Counted from the stretch's first letter, positions 9,494 to 17,429 are shown. The stretch: 33,631 bases of DNA from Opitutaceae bacterium (GCA_016715765.1 JADJZJ010000034.1:1-33631); one strand, 5' to 3'. Made by a program: numbers and translations. Notes: a model not told the origin generated them from the letters alone.

Positions 9494-9579
9494 AATGTAG
9501 GGCCGGACCTTGGTCCGCGCCTCGTCTACCCGTTGGCAACTTTGCCAAACCAGGCGTCACCAAGGTGACGCCCTACATT
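9494..9579. repeat. 86-bp triple-hairpin element with terminal inverted repeats
   Basis: Between the transketolase stop and the MarR promoter lies a compact palindromic element. Its ends are perfect 10-bp inverted repeats, AATGTAGGGC (9494-9503) and GCCCTACATT (9570-9579). Inside are three perfect hairpins, each with a 2-bp loop: CGGACC-TT-GGTCCG (9504-9517), TTGGCAA-CT-TTGCCAA (9533-9548) and GGCGTCACC-AA-GGTGACGCC (9553-9572). There is no coding potential. This organisation resembles REP/BIME or MITE elements that are mobilised in trans. It may also act as the transketolase terminator, although it has no T-run. I see no second copy in this window. Confidence 0.75.
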
Positions 9580-9613
9580 CGCCGATCTGCCGGGCGCATG
9601 GATGATCCCCTTG

Positions 9614-11533
9614 TCAAAGCGACCGCGCGGCGGCGACCACGGCGGCCGTCGTCACCCCGAGTTCCGCGAAGACCTGCGGGGCCGGAGCGCTCAAACCGAA
9701 GCGTTCCAGTCCGACGACCTTGCCATCGAGCCCGGTGTATTTTGACCACAGGCCGGTGACACCGGCCTCAACCGCGACACGCTTCCGGCAGGCGTTCGGG
9801 AGGACGCTTTCACGATACTCCGCGGATTGACGGTCGAAGCGATGGAACGAAGGCATGGAGACCACGCGCACACCGGCCCCGAGTTCCTTCGCGGCGGCGA
9901 GGGCGAGTTGGAGTTCGCTGCCGCAGGACAGGATGATGTGGGTGAGCGGGGCGGTTTCCTGCACGGCGATGTAGCCGCCCTTCGCCACCCCGGACCGGCG
10001 GACGCCGGCGGGAATGTCGTTGAGCATGGGCACCGCCTGGCGGGTCAGGGCGAGCAGCGTCGGCCCGTCGGTGCGCTCGAGCGCGACGGCGAAGGCGCCG
10101 GCCGTCTCCTCGGGGTCGGCCGGACGGATGACATCGAAGTTGGGAATCACGCGCAGGCCGGACACCGTTTCCACCGGCTGGTGGGTCGGGCCATCCTCGC
10201 CCACCCCGATCGAGTCGTGCGTATAAATGTAGACGACCGGCAGCTTGGCGAGGGCGGCGATGCGCATGGCCGGACGCGAGTAGTCGGCGAAAACCAGGAA
10301 GGTGGCGATGGACGGACGGAACAGCCCGTCATAGGCGATGCCGTTGGCGATCGCCGCCATGGCGTGCTCGCGAATGCCGAAGCGGATGTTGCGGCCGGAG
10401 CGGTTGCCCGCGTCGAAATCCTTGTCGGCCGCAATGTAGTTCAGCGTCGAGCCGTAGAGGTCGGCGCTGCCCCCGATCAGCAGGGGCACGGCGGCGGCCA
10501 CCGGCTGCAGCACATCGCGTCCGGCGGCCCGGGTTGCGAGTTTCGCGTCGGCGGGAAACGCCGGAATCTTTTCCAGCAATTCCGCGGCCACCGGCGTCTT
10601 GGCGGCGGTGTCGAGGAGCGCGGCCCGGTCGGGATTGGCCTCGCGCCAGGCCTTGTACTGCTTGTGCCACTTGTTGCAGGTGCGCACGAGGCGGGCCTTG
10701 TGGCTGGCGAAATAGTTGCGGACGTCGTCGCTGACAAAGAAGTGCTGGTCGGCGGGAAGGCCGAGGCCGGCCCGGGCGCCGTCGGAGAACTTCGCCCCAC
10801 CCTCGCCGTGGCCCTTCGCGGTGCCGGCCACCTCGGGAATGCCGCGGGCGATCTGCGTCTTCGCGATGATGAGCTGCGGTTTGCCGCTCTTGGTTTTCTT
10901 GGCCTTGTTGAAGGCCTTGAGCACGGCGGCCAGATCGTGGCCGTCAATCGTCTGGACCTCCCAGCCGATGGCCTTGAACCGGGCGGCGGCATTCTCGCTC
11001 TGCGTGCGGTCGGCCATCGCGTCGAGCGTCACGTCGTTCGCGTCGTAGATCAGGATGAGGTTGTCGAGTTGCTGGTGTCCGGCAAAGGCCGCGGCTTCCA
11101 TGGCGACGCCTTCCTGCATGCAGCCGTCGCCCGCGAGGCAGACGACGTGGTAGTTGAAGATCTCGTGGTCCGGCGTGTTGAAGCGCGCCGCGGCCATCTG
11201 GCCGGCGACGGCCATGCCGACCGCGTTGGCGATGCCCTGGCCCAGCGGACCGGTCGTGCATTCCACGCCCGGCGTCTCGCCGAACTCGGGATGGCCCGGC
11301 GTGATGCTGTGCAGGACGCGGAACTTTTTCACCTCGTCGAGGGAGACGGCGTAGCCGCTCAGGTGCAGCCAGGAATAGAGGAACATGCTGCCATGACCGG
11401 CCGAGAGAATGAAGCGGTCGCGGTTCGGCCAGCGCGGGCGTTCGGGGTTGTGGACCAGGGCATGGCCGAACAGCACGGCGCCGACTTCAGCGGCGCCCAG
11501 GGGGAGGCCGAGATGACCCGAGGAGGCCGGGCG
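9614..11533 (-). CDS. tkt: Transketolase, 5' end missing
   Basis: This thiamine-diphosphate enzyme of the non-oxidative pentose phosphate pathway moves two-carbon units between sugar phosphates. The frame holds the catalytic-site motif SGHLGLPLG, the cofactor-binding GDGCMQEGVAMEAAAFAGH with downstream DANDVTLDA, the pyrimidine-domain FGIREHAMAAIANG and the HQPVE segment. The readable part is about 639 residues, while family members have about 660-670. The roughly 25 residues that should precede the SGHLG histidine are absent. A TAG at 11536-11534 lies just upstream in frame, there is no ATG/GTG/TTG before GTG 11476, and that GTG is already past the active-site histidine. The rplS terminator sits only about 30 bp upstream. 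The 5' end is therefore deleted, shifted or misassembled; the rest looks fully functional. Confidence 0.88.
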   Translation of the reverse strand, partial: RPASSGHLGLPLGAAEVGAVLFGHALVHNPERPRWPNRDRFILSAGHGSMFLYSWLHLSGYAVSLDEVKKFRVLHSITPGHPEFGETPGVECTTGPLGQGIANAVGMAVAGQMAAARFNTPDHEIFNYHVVCLAGDGCMQEGVAMEAAAFAGHQQLDNLILIYDANDVTLDAMADRTQSENAAARFKAIGWEVQTIDGHDLAAVLKAFNKAKKTKSGKPQLIIAKTQIARGIPEVAGTAKGHGEGGAKFSDGARAGLGLPADQHFFVSDDVRNYFASHKARLVRTCNKWHKQYKAWREANPDRAALLDTAAKTPVAAELLEKIPAFPADAKLATRAAGRDVLQPVAAAVPLLIGGSADLYGSTLNYIAADKDFDAGNRSGRNIRFGIREHAMAAIANGIAYDGLFRPSIATFLVFADYSRPAMRIAALAKLPVVYIYTHDSIGVGEDGPTHQPVETVSGLRVIPNFDVIRPADPEETAGAFAVALERTDGPTLLALTRQAVPMLNDIPAGVRRSGVAKGGYIAVQETAPLTHIILSCGSELQLALAAAKELGAGVRVVSMPSFHRFDRQSAEYRESVLPNACRKRVAVEAGVTGLWSKYTGLDGKVVGLERFGLSAPAPQVFAELGVTTAAVVAAARSL

Positions 11534-11562
11534 CTACCGGCTGCATGGCTTGGATTCTGCCA

Positions 11563-11592
11563 ACAAAAAAGCGGACCCCGCGGGGTCCGCTT
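11563..11592 (-). terminator. Rho-independent terminator after rplS
   Basis: On the minus strand a perfect palindrome (AAGCGGACC-CCGCGG-GGTCCGCTT, positions 11592-11569) is followed directly by a run of T (11570-11564). It lies 24 bp past the rplS stop codon and fits an intrinsic terminator of the ribosomal-protein cluster. The transketolase reading frame begins almost immediately after it, which leaves little room for a promoter. Confidence 0.9.
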
Positions 11593-11615
11593 GAGAGTAT
11601 GAAACAAACCGGTGC

Positions 11616-12008
11616 TCAGCTGGCCGGGGTCGCCGGGGCGGCCGCGGCGGCCTTGTGCTCGAAGCGCTTGCCCTTGATCGCCATGGCGGCCTTGCCGGTG
11701 CGCTTGCGGAGGTAGTAGAGGCGGGCCTTCATCGGCTCGGACTCGCGCTCGATCTCGATCTTCTCGATCATGGGCGAGTTCACCGGGAACACGCGCTCGA
11801 CGCCCTCGCCGTAGCTGATGCGGCGGACCGTGAAGGTCTCATGGATGCCATGGCCCTTGAGGGCGATGACAATGCCGGCGAAAATCTGGATGCGCTCTTT
11901 GTCGCCTTCGCGGACCTTGGTGTGCACCTTCACGCCGTCGCCGACGCGAAACGCCGGGGTGTCTTTCTTAACCTGCGCGGAGGTGATTTCTTTGATGATC
12001 GGGTTCAT
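11616..12008 (-). CDS. rplS: 50S ribosomal protein L19
   Basis: L19 sits at the 30S-50S interface of the ribosome. The 130-residue protein has the family core: FRVGDGVKVHTKVREGDKER, then IQIFAGIVIALKGHGIHETFTVRRISYGEGVERVFPVNSP (shown here in two parts by position, residues 21-40 and 41-80), then KARLYYLRKRTGKAA. The Ala/Pro-rich tail (AAAAAPATPAS) is a lineage extension. Start and stop are unambiguous. The gene follows trmD by 9 bp in the usual rpsP-trmD-rplS order and ends at a strong terminator. Confidence 0.98.
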   Translation of the reverse strand: MNPIIKEITSAQVKKDTPAFRVGDGVKVHTKVREGDKERIQIFAGIVIALKGHGIHETFTVRRISYGEGVERVFPVNSPMIEKIEIERESEPMKARLYYLRKRTGKAAMAIKGKRFEHKAAAAAPATPAS

Positions 12009-12017
12009 GGCTGTGCT

Positions 12018-12686
12018 TTATTTGAGTAAATCGGGTCGGACTTGACGGGTTTTTTCCACCTGTCGCGCGTGCCGCCACCTCTCGATTTCGGCATGGTTTC
12101 CGGAAAGCAGGACTTCTGGAACGGACATGCCCCGGAATTCGGCGGGACGCGTGTATTGAGGAAAGTCGAGCAACTTGCTGGTGAAGCTTTCGTGCGTCAA
12201 TGACTTTTCCTCCCCGAGCACGCCGGGGATGAAACGGGCCAGCGCATCGATCAAAACCGCGGCCGCGAGTGTCCCATTTGTGAGCACATAATCGCCGATG
12301 CTGACCTCCTGGTCGATGACCTGATCGCGGATCCGCTGGTCAATGCCCTCGTAGTGGCCGCTGAGCAAAATCAGATGAGTCTGGCGGGAAAGCTCTTCCG
12401 CCAGCGCCGGGGAAAGCGGCACGCCGTCCGGGGTCAGATAGATCCGCCGGCAGCCGGGCGCCTGGAGCTGTTCCATGGCCGCGAAGACGGGCTCGGGTTT
12501 CATCACCATGCCTGCCCCGCCGCCAAATGGCCGGTCGTCGGCCGTGCGATGCTTGTCGGTCGTCCACTGGCGCAGGTCGTGGACCTTAACATCCAAACGG
12601 CCGGACTCGATGCCCTTGCCGAGGATGCTTTCGCCCAGGAAGCCATCCAGCATGCGGGGAAAGAGCGTCAGGACATCGATGTGCAT
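12018..12686 (-). CDS. trmD: tRNA (guanine-N1)-methyltransferase TrmD
   Basis: TrmD methylates G37 of tRNAs using S-adenosylmethionine, which prevents +1 frameshifting. The 222-residue protein begins MHIDVLTLFPRMLDGFL. It has the RPFGGGAGMVMKPEP segment, the trefoil-knot cofactor site LLSGHYEGIDQR and SIGDYVLTNGTLAAAVLIDA, then IPGVLGEEKSLTHESF. The common SGGEL in the knot is here TNGTL, a variation worth noting. The frame is open 16 codons further upstream, but homology begins at Met 12686. It lies between rpsP and rplS. rimM, which often sits here, is absent from this cluster. Confidence 0.96.
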   Translation of the reverse strand: MHIDVLTLFPRMLDGFLGESILGKGIESGRLDVKVHDLRQWTTDKHRTADDRPFGGGAGMVMKPEPVFAAMEQLQAPGCRRIYLTPDGVPLSPALAEELSRQTHLILLSGHYEGIDQRIRDQVIDQEVSIGDYVLTNGTLAAAVLIDALARFIPGVLGEEKSLTHESFTSKLLDFPQYTRPAEFRGMSVPEVLLSGNHAEIERWRHARQVEKTRQVRPDLLK

Positions 12687-12742
12687 GGGAAATTTGCTGA
12701 ACGCGGAGCTCTTGGAGGTCGCGGAGACTATCAAAATCGGCC

Positions 12743-12774
12743 AAAAACAAAACCCCGGAACGATGTCCGAGGTT
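12743..12774 (-). terminator. Terminator/attenuator between rpsP and trmD
   Basis: On the minus strand AACCTCGGA (12774-12766), a 6-base loop and TCCGGGGTT (12759-12751) form a 9-bp stem with one U-G wobble, followed by TTGTTTTT. It lies 50 bp past the rpsP stop and 57 bp before the trmD start. It would let rpsP be transcribed more than trmD-rplS, either as a partial terminator or as the real end of the rpsP transcript. Confidence 0.75.
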
Positions 12775-12823
12775 TGTGGCTGCGGGCTTCGCGCCCTCCG
12801 CGGTCTCCGCGTTGGGACTCGGT

Positions 12824-13084
12824 TCAGGCCGTCGCGGCGGCGGCGGCGCGGCGGGCGCGCTTGATCATCGCATGGAGGGTATCGGTGGGCTTCGCACCCT
12901 TGCTCAGCCAGTAGTCCACGCGGGCCAGATCAACGTTGAAACCCTTGGCCTTGGCGCGCGGATCGTAGGTGCCGATGGACTCGACCGGATCGCCATCACG
13001 GCGCGAACGGGCTTCGGCGACAACCACGCGATAATGCGGCTGATGGGTGGTGCCAACGCGGGTGAGACGGATTTTAAGTGCCAT
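12824..13084 (-). CDS. rpsP: 30S ribosomal protein S16
   Basis: S16 is a small 30S-subunit assembly protein. The 86-residue sequence shows the family pattern MALKIRLTRVGTTHQPHYRV, then ARSRRDGDPVESIGTYDPRA and the DYWLSKGAKPTDTLHAMIKR helix. The Ala-rich tail is short. It is the first gene of the rpsP-trmD-rplS cluster and is divergent from ychF with about 100 bp between starts. There is no obvious ribosome-binding site. Confidence 0.98.
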   Translation of the reverse strand: MALKIRLTRVGTTHQPHYRVVVAEARSRRDGDPVESIGTYDPRAKAKGFNVDLARVDYWLSKGAKPTDTLHAMIKRARRAAAAATA

Positions 13085-13127
13085 GTGCAGTGTTTTTCAG
13101 AGCGTTACTTGTTTGGAAAAGCCGTGG

Positions 13128-13156
13128 AGCAGACCGCCCGATAAATGGCTTGTCAA
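13128..13156 (-). promoter_or_regulatory. Possible rpsP promoter
   Basis: A perfect TTGACA (minus strand, 13156-13151) lies 67 bp before the rpsP start. Seventeen bases further is TCTGCT (13133-13128), which matches the -10 consensus at only three of six positions. The -35 is strong, the -10 weak, so this is a tentative call. Confidence 0.35.
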
Positions 13157-13188
13157 GCACCGACTCCCCCTGCTCCTTCAACCCCTTT

Positions 13189-14289
13189 ATGAAAGCTGGA
13201 ATCGTCGGTCTCCCTAACGTGGGCAAGTCCACACTCTTCAATGCCCTCACCCGCTCCCGCAAGGCGGAGGCCGCGAATTATCCGTTCTGCACCATCGATC
13301 CCAATGTGGGCGTCGTGACCGTGCCCGACGCGCGCGCCTACGTCCTGCAGAAGATCGCGAAGACCAATGTCGTGATCCCCGCGGTCATCGAGTTCGTCGA
13401 CATCGCCGGCCTCGTCGCCGGGGCCAGCAAGGGCGAGGGCCTGGGCAACCAGTTCCTGGCGAACATCCGCGAAGTGGATGCCATTGTGCAGGTTGTGCGC
13501 TGCTTCGAGGATCCCGACGTCGTCCACACCATGGGCAGCGTCGATCCCGTGCGCGACATCGAGGTGATCACCACCGAGCTCGTGCTCGCCGACCTCGAGG
13601 CGGTCGCCAAGCGCATCGACAAGACCCAGAAGAAGGCCAAATCCGGCGACAAGGAGGCCATCGCCGAGCTGGCCCTGCTCGAAAAACTCAGTCCCCACCT
13701 CAATTCCGGCAAGACCGCCAACACCATGGAGGCCACCGAGGACGAGCGGGCGCAGATGAAGCTGTTCCAATTGCTCACCGCCAAGCCCGTGCTCTTCGCT
13801 TGCAACGTCGCCGAGGGCGACCTCGCCACCGCCGAGGAGATCAGCTTCGTCAAGCAGGTGGCCGGCTACGTGCAGACCCACCACGATGCCGCCTATGTGC
13901 CGATCAGCGCCCGCATCGAATCCGAACTCGTCGACCTCAGCCCCGAGGAGGCCAGGGATTTCCTGAAGGACCTCGGGGTCTCCGATTCCGGCGTCTCCAG
14001 CCTCATCAAGGCGAGCTATGAACTGCTGGGCCTGCAGACCTATTTCACGGCCGGTGAGAAGGAAGTGCGCGCCTGGACCATTCACAAGGGTTGGAAAGCC
14101 CCGCAGGCCGCCGGCGTCATCCACACCGATTTCGAAAAGGGTTTCATCAAGGCCGAAGTGGTTTCCTACGATGACCTCGTGCGCCTCGGCAGTGTCGCCG
14201 CCGCCCGTGAAGCCGGCAAATACCGGCTCGAAGGCAAGGAATACGTCTTTCAGGACGGTGATGTCGCGTTGTTCCGGTTCAATAACTGA
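13189..14289 (+). CDS. ychF: Redox-regulated ATPase YchF (Obg-like ATPase)
   Basis: This ribosome-associated P-loop NTPase of the Obg family hydrolyses ATP rather than GTP. In 366 residues it has the P-loop GLPNVGKST (7-15), the switch II DIAGLVAGASKGEGLGNQFL (71-90) and an altered G4 motif NVAE (206-209, in place of NKxD) that explains the ATP preference. A helical insertion (about 130-190) and a C-terminal TGS domain (about 283-366, with YFTAGEKEVRAWTI) follow. The frame is open upstream to 13078, but the family starts at MKAGIVGLPNVGK, so ATG 13189 is chosen. It is divergent from rpsP. Confidence 0.97.
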   Translation: MKAGIVGLPNVGKSTLFNALTRSRKAEAANYPFCTIDPNVGVVTVPDARAYVLQKIAKTNVVIPAVIEFVDIAGLVAGASKGEGLGNQFLANIREVDAIVQVVRCFEDPDVVHTMGSVDPVRDIEVITTELVLADLEAVAKRIDKTQKKAKSGDKEAIAELALLEKLSPHLNSGKTANTMEATEDERAQMKLFQLLTAKPVLFACNVAEGDLATAEEISFVKQVAGYVQTHHDAAYVPISARIESELVDLSPEEARDFLKDLGVSDSGVSSLIKASYELLGLQTYFTAGEKEVRAWTIHKGWKAPQAAGVIHTDFEKGFIKAEVVSYDDLVRLGSVAAAREAGKYRLEGKEYVFQDGDVALFRFNN

Positions 14290-14337
14290 CGCAGTTAGTT
14301 TGTCCGGATTTTGAATTGAGTTGTCGGTTGGGGTTCA

Positions 14338-14355
14338 TCCCTGGATTTCCAGGGA
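14338..14355. repeat. Perfect inverted repeat ahead of PEP-CTERM genes
   Basis: TCCCTGGA-TT-TCCAGGGA is a perfect palindrome with 8-bp arms, 65 bp upstream of the first PEP-CTERM start codon and 48 bp past the ychF stop. It may be an operator for the PEP-CTERM genes or a hairpin ending ychF transcription; no T-run follows it, which favours an operator. Confidence 0.55.
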
Positions 14356-14420
14356 CAATACTGGACTTGAACCTTGCGCATCCAAATGGGCCGGGTACAT
14401 TCCACCTGCCTGTCTGGCTT

Positions 14421-16463
14421 ATGAACTTCCGCGCCAACAGCCCAATACCCCTGATTTTCCGATCCCACCTTCGGAATTTTGCGCTGTCAGCGTGTCTGTT
14501 AACATTATCTCCATCAATATACTTGCACGGGCAGACGACCGTTTACTGGGATGTCAATGGGACCACGGCCGGGGCGGGTGGAGCCACCCCCGGCGGGACA
14601 TGGAAAACTTCCGGCGGAGCCAACAAAAACTGGGGCAATGCCGCCGGGACCGCGGTGACCGATAACTGGACCAACGGGGATATCGCGGTCTTCAGTGCCG
14701 GTTCGGACGCCACCGGCAGTTTCACCGTGACGCTCGCCAGTGCGCCCACGGCTGATTCCGTCGTGGTCGGTGAAGGTGACATCACCTTTGCCAGCAGCAC
14801 CTTAACCCTGATCGGTTCCACGCCCAGCATTGATGTCGCCACCGGCAGTTCGGCGACCTTTGACAGCAAACTGCTTGGCGCAAACGGGCTGGTCAAAGAC
14901 GGCGGCGGCCTGCTCGTCCTGAACAACACGGGCAACAACTACACCGGCACCACCCTGGTGAATGCCGGAACCCTGCAGATCGGCAGCGGGGCCAACATTC
15001 TCCCGACGGCCACCGACCTCGTGATTGCAGGCGGCAACGTGGATTTCGTCTCCAGTGCATCCACGCACACGGTGAATTCGCTGTCGGGGGCGGGCTCCCT
15101 GGATTTTGGCGACAATATCTTTCGTGTAATCGGGACATCGAACACGACTTTTTCCGGCAGTATTTCAGATAGTGGCGGCACCTTCCGGAAGCTGGGCAGT
15201 GGCACCCTCACCCTGTCCGGCAACAACACCTTCTCCGGCGCATTGGATCACAACGAGGGCGTGATCGTGGTCGCCCACGATAACGCTTTGGGAGCGGCCA
15301 GTTCCGGCAACGATATCGCCAGTGGCGCCGCCCTGCACTTTTCCGGAGGAATCAATGTGGCGGAAACCGACCTGGTGATCCGCGGCGCGGGCGACGGCAC
15401 CGGCGTGCTGCGCAGCCTGGACGGGAGCAACACGCTTGATGCCGCCATCACCCTGGCGGCCGCCTCCACCATAACGGCCGATGCGGGCAGCACCTTCAGC
15501 CTGATCGGCAACATCACGCGGGCCGGCCAGAACCTGACCATCGACGGCGACGGCCACACGATCCTCGCCGGCGATATTGCCGGAGGCGGCGCCGCCCAGT
15601 TGATCAAGACCAGCTCCGGCAACCTCACCCTGGCCGGCACCGGAGCGAACACGTTCGCCGGCGATCTCAGCGTCAACGACGGCACCGTGTTCCTCGCCAA
15701 GACCGCCGGCCTCAACGCCACTGGCGGGGGCGACATCTTCGTCGGCGACGGGGTCGGCGCCGGCGCCTCGGCCAACCTGGTCTACCAGGCCAGCACCCAG
15801 TTGCCCGATGCCACCGCGATCACGATCAACTCCGACGGCCGCCTCGCCCTGGGCACCTTCACCGATGCGGTCTCGGCGATCAGCGGCACCGGCCTGCTTG
15901 ATCTCGGCACCACGGGCGAACTCAGTCTCGGGGCCGATGGGGGCGATTCGCTCTTCTCCGGTTCCATCACCGGCGCGGGCAACCTGGAGGTCTCCTCCAC
16001 GGGCAGCCTCACCCTGGGCAGCGATATCAGCTATACGGGCAGCCTCACCCTGGACGGGGGATCCCTCACCCTCAGCGACAGCGAACTCACCGTCACCAAC
16101 CTGGTCATCACCGGCAACTCCGTCATCGATTTCTCCGGCGGGTCCTCCAGCCTCTTTGCCACCAACCTGATCTTCGCCAACACCAGCGTCACCCTGACCA
16201 TCCTCAACTGGGCGCTGGCCACCGACTATTTTTTCGCGGGCAACTGGGCCGGCGCCATCCGCGGCCTTGATGCCCAGGGCCAGCTGCCCATGAACCAGAT
16301 TACCTTCAGCGGCTGGACCGCCAATGAAACCGGCTGGGAGGAATACACCGACCGGATCCGCCCGAATGTGCCCGAGCCGGCCACCTACGGTCTGCTCCTG
16401 ACGGCCGGCGGTCTGGCCCTCCTCGGCTTGCGCCGCTGGCAGGCGGGCAAACGATTTCCATGA
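14421..16463 (+). CDS. PEP-CTERM protein with autotransporter-type beta repeats
   Basis: This is a secreted, probably surface-attached protein of 680 residues. The signal region (about 1-38) ends near HGQ-TTVYWD. The body is Gly/Ser/Thr/Asn-rich beta-helix sequence with repeats of the passenger-associated type (for example NYTGTTLVNAGTLQIGSG, GTLTLSGNNTFSGAL, NLTLAGTGANTFAGDLSVND). The C-terminus is a PEP-CTERM sorting signal: VPEPATYG, a hydrophobic helix (LLLTAGGLALLGL) and a basic tail (RRWQAGKR). In this class the helix is processed by an exosortase and the protein is exported to the outer surface or matrix. I chose ATG 14421 because the residues before it are not signal-like. Its stop overlaps the next start (ATGA). 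Confidence 0.9.
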   Translation: MNFRANSPIPLIFRSHLRNFALSACLLTLSPSIYLHGQTTVYWDVNGTTAGAGGATPGGTWKTSGGANKNWGNAAGTAVTDNWTNGDIAVFSAGSDATGSFTVTLASAPTADSVVVGEGDITFASSTLTLIGSTPSIDVATGSSATFDSKLLGANGLVKDGGGLLVLNNTGNNYTGTTLVNAGTLQIGSGANILPTATDLVIAGGNVDFVSSASTHTVNSLSGAGSLDFGDNIFRVIGTSNTTFSGSISDSGGTFRKLGSGTLTLSGNNTFSGALDHNEGVIVVAHDNALGAASSGNDIASGAALHFSGGINVAETDLVIRGAGDGTGVLRSLDGSNTLDAAITLAAASTITADAGSTFSLIGNITRAGQNLTIDGDGHTILAGDIAGGGAAQLIKTSSGNLTLAGTGANTFAGDLSVNDGTVFLAKTAGLNATGGGDIFVGDGVGAGASANLVYQASTQLPDATAITINSDGRLALGTFTDAVSAISGTGLLDLGTTGELSLGADGGDSLFSGSITGAGNLEVSSTGSLTLGSDISYTGSLTLDGGSLTLSDSELTVTNLVITGNSVIDFSGGSSSLFATNLIFANTSVTLTILNWALATDYFFAGNWAGAIRGLDAQGQLPMNQITFSGWTANETGWEEYTDRIRPNVPEPATYGLLLTAGGLALLGLRRWQAGKRFP

Positions 16464-17389
16464 CGCGACCGACCAAAAGGCCGATGCCGGGCCGGCGGCA
16501 CCTGCGGGCGGGAATGCGTCCGCTCTGGTTGCTGCTGGTCCTGTTCGCAACCCTGACCGGCAGCGCCACGGCCCAGGTGTTGTATTGGGACACCAATGCC
16601 AATACCGCCGGCGCCGGCTCCAGCCCCTCCGGCATCTGGACCACCATCAGTTTTTTCAAACGGTGGTCCACCAGCGCCGGCGGCACCACCAATCCCGTGG
16701 CATGGACCTCAGGACGCGATGCCGTCTTCAGCGCCGGCGCCGATGCGATCAACAGTTATACGGTCACGGTCCTGGGGACACAGAACGTTTCCAGCCTCAC
16801 CGTCCAGGAGGGTTCCCCCACCTTTTCGATCGGCACCATCAATTTCAGCGACGCCTCGCCGGGCCTGACCATCGCCAGTGGCAGTACGGCGACCTTTGCC
16901 ACCACCAGCCTGACCAGCGCCTCCGGGAATCTCAATCTGGGCGGCGGCGGCGTGCTGGAGCTTGCCACGAACCTCAATCTCGGCGGCACGCTCACCTTTG
17001 GCGGCGGCACCCTGCGGCTGACCGACGCCGACCTCAACATCGGGACCCTGAATATCACCGCCAACTCGGTCATCGATTTCGCCGGTTCGGCCTCCACCCT
17101 CACCCTGTCCAATCTCGTGCTCGGCGGCGGTGTGACGCTCACGATCCTGAACTGGACTTACGCCGTGGACTTTTTCACTTCCGCCGCCTGGGCCGGGGCC
17201 ACCTACGACACCATGGGCAGTTCGCCCATGAACCAGATCACTTTCAACGGCTTTCCCGCGGGTGAGACCGGCTGGGATTCGTTCGACAACCAGATCCGTC
17301 CAAACGTGCCCGAACCCGCCACCTACGGCGTCCTTTTCGCCGGCATCGCCTGCCTCCTTTTCGCCTGGCAGCGCCGCCGCGAAAACTGA
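16460..17389 (+). CDS. PEP-CTERM protein, short paralogue
   Basis: This secreted protein of 309 residues is translationally coupled to the longer paralogue by a 4-base ATGA overlap. A signal peptide (PLWLLLVLFATLTGSATAQ) is followed by an N-terminal cap (VLYWDTNANTAGAG, RDAVFSAGADA) and a short beta-repeat core. The C-terminal cap (NSVIDFAGSAS, LTILNW, PMNQITF, ETGW, IRPNVPEPATYG) matches the longer neighbour nearly word for word. The PEP-CTERM signal closes with a hydrophobic helix and RRREN. It looks like the long protein without most of the central repeats. Met19 (16514) is an alternative start that leaves a more typical signal peptide. Function unknown; probably matrix or envelope. Confidence 0.88.
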   Translation: MTRPTKRPMPGRRHLRAGMRPLWLLLVLFATLTGSATAQVLYWDTNANTAGAGSSPSGIWTTISFFKRWSTSAGGTTNPVAWTSGRDAVFSAGADAINSYTVTVLGTQNVSSLTVQEGSPTFSIGTINFSDASPGLTIASGSTATFATTSLTSASGNLNLGGGGVLELATNLNLGGTLTFGGGTLRLTDADLNIGTLNITANSVIDFAGSASTLTLSNLVLGGGVTLTILNWTYAVDFFTSAAWAGATYDTMGSSPMNQITFNGFPAGETGWDSFDNQIRPNVPEPATYGVLFAGIACLLFAWQRRREN

Positions 17390-17393
17390 CACC

Positions 17394-17429
17394 GCCTGCT
17401 GGCGGCAGGCCTGAATGGTGGAACCATTC
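17394..17429 (+). repeat. Two adjacent hairpins after the PEP-CTERM pair
   Basis: GCCTGC-TGGCG-GCAGGC (17394-17410) is followed two bases later by GAATGGT-GGA-ACCATTC (17413-17429), both perfect stems. They lie just past the stop of the second PEP-CTERM gene. No T-run follows, so this may be a transcript-stabilising structure or weak terminator before the next gene. Confidence 0.5.

Noticed and set aside
12697..12818. Repeated CTCCGCG-type words between rpsP and trmD
   Set aside because: Copies are short and imperfect. They resemble dispersed low-complexity words of GC-rich genomes, and nothing more specific can be supported here.
13078..13188. Upstream extension of ychF by 37 codons
   Set aside because: It overlaps the divergent rpsP promoter region, and YchF proteins start at the MKAGIVGLPNVGK segment.
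14362..14377. Sigma-54 type promoter (TGG...TTGC) before the PEP-CTERM genes
   Set aside because: The GG and GC elements are one base too far apart and the intervening bases match the consensus poorly; no activator site is evident.
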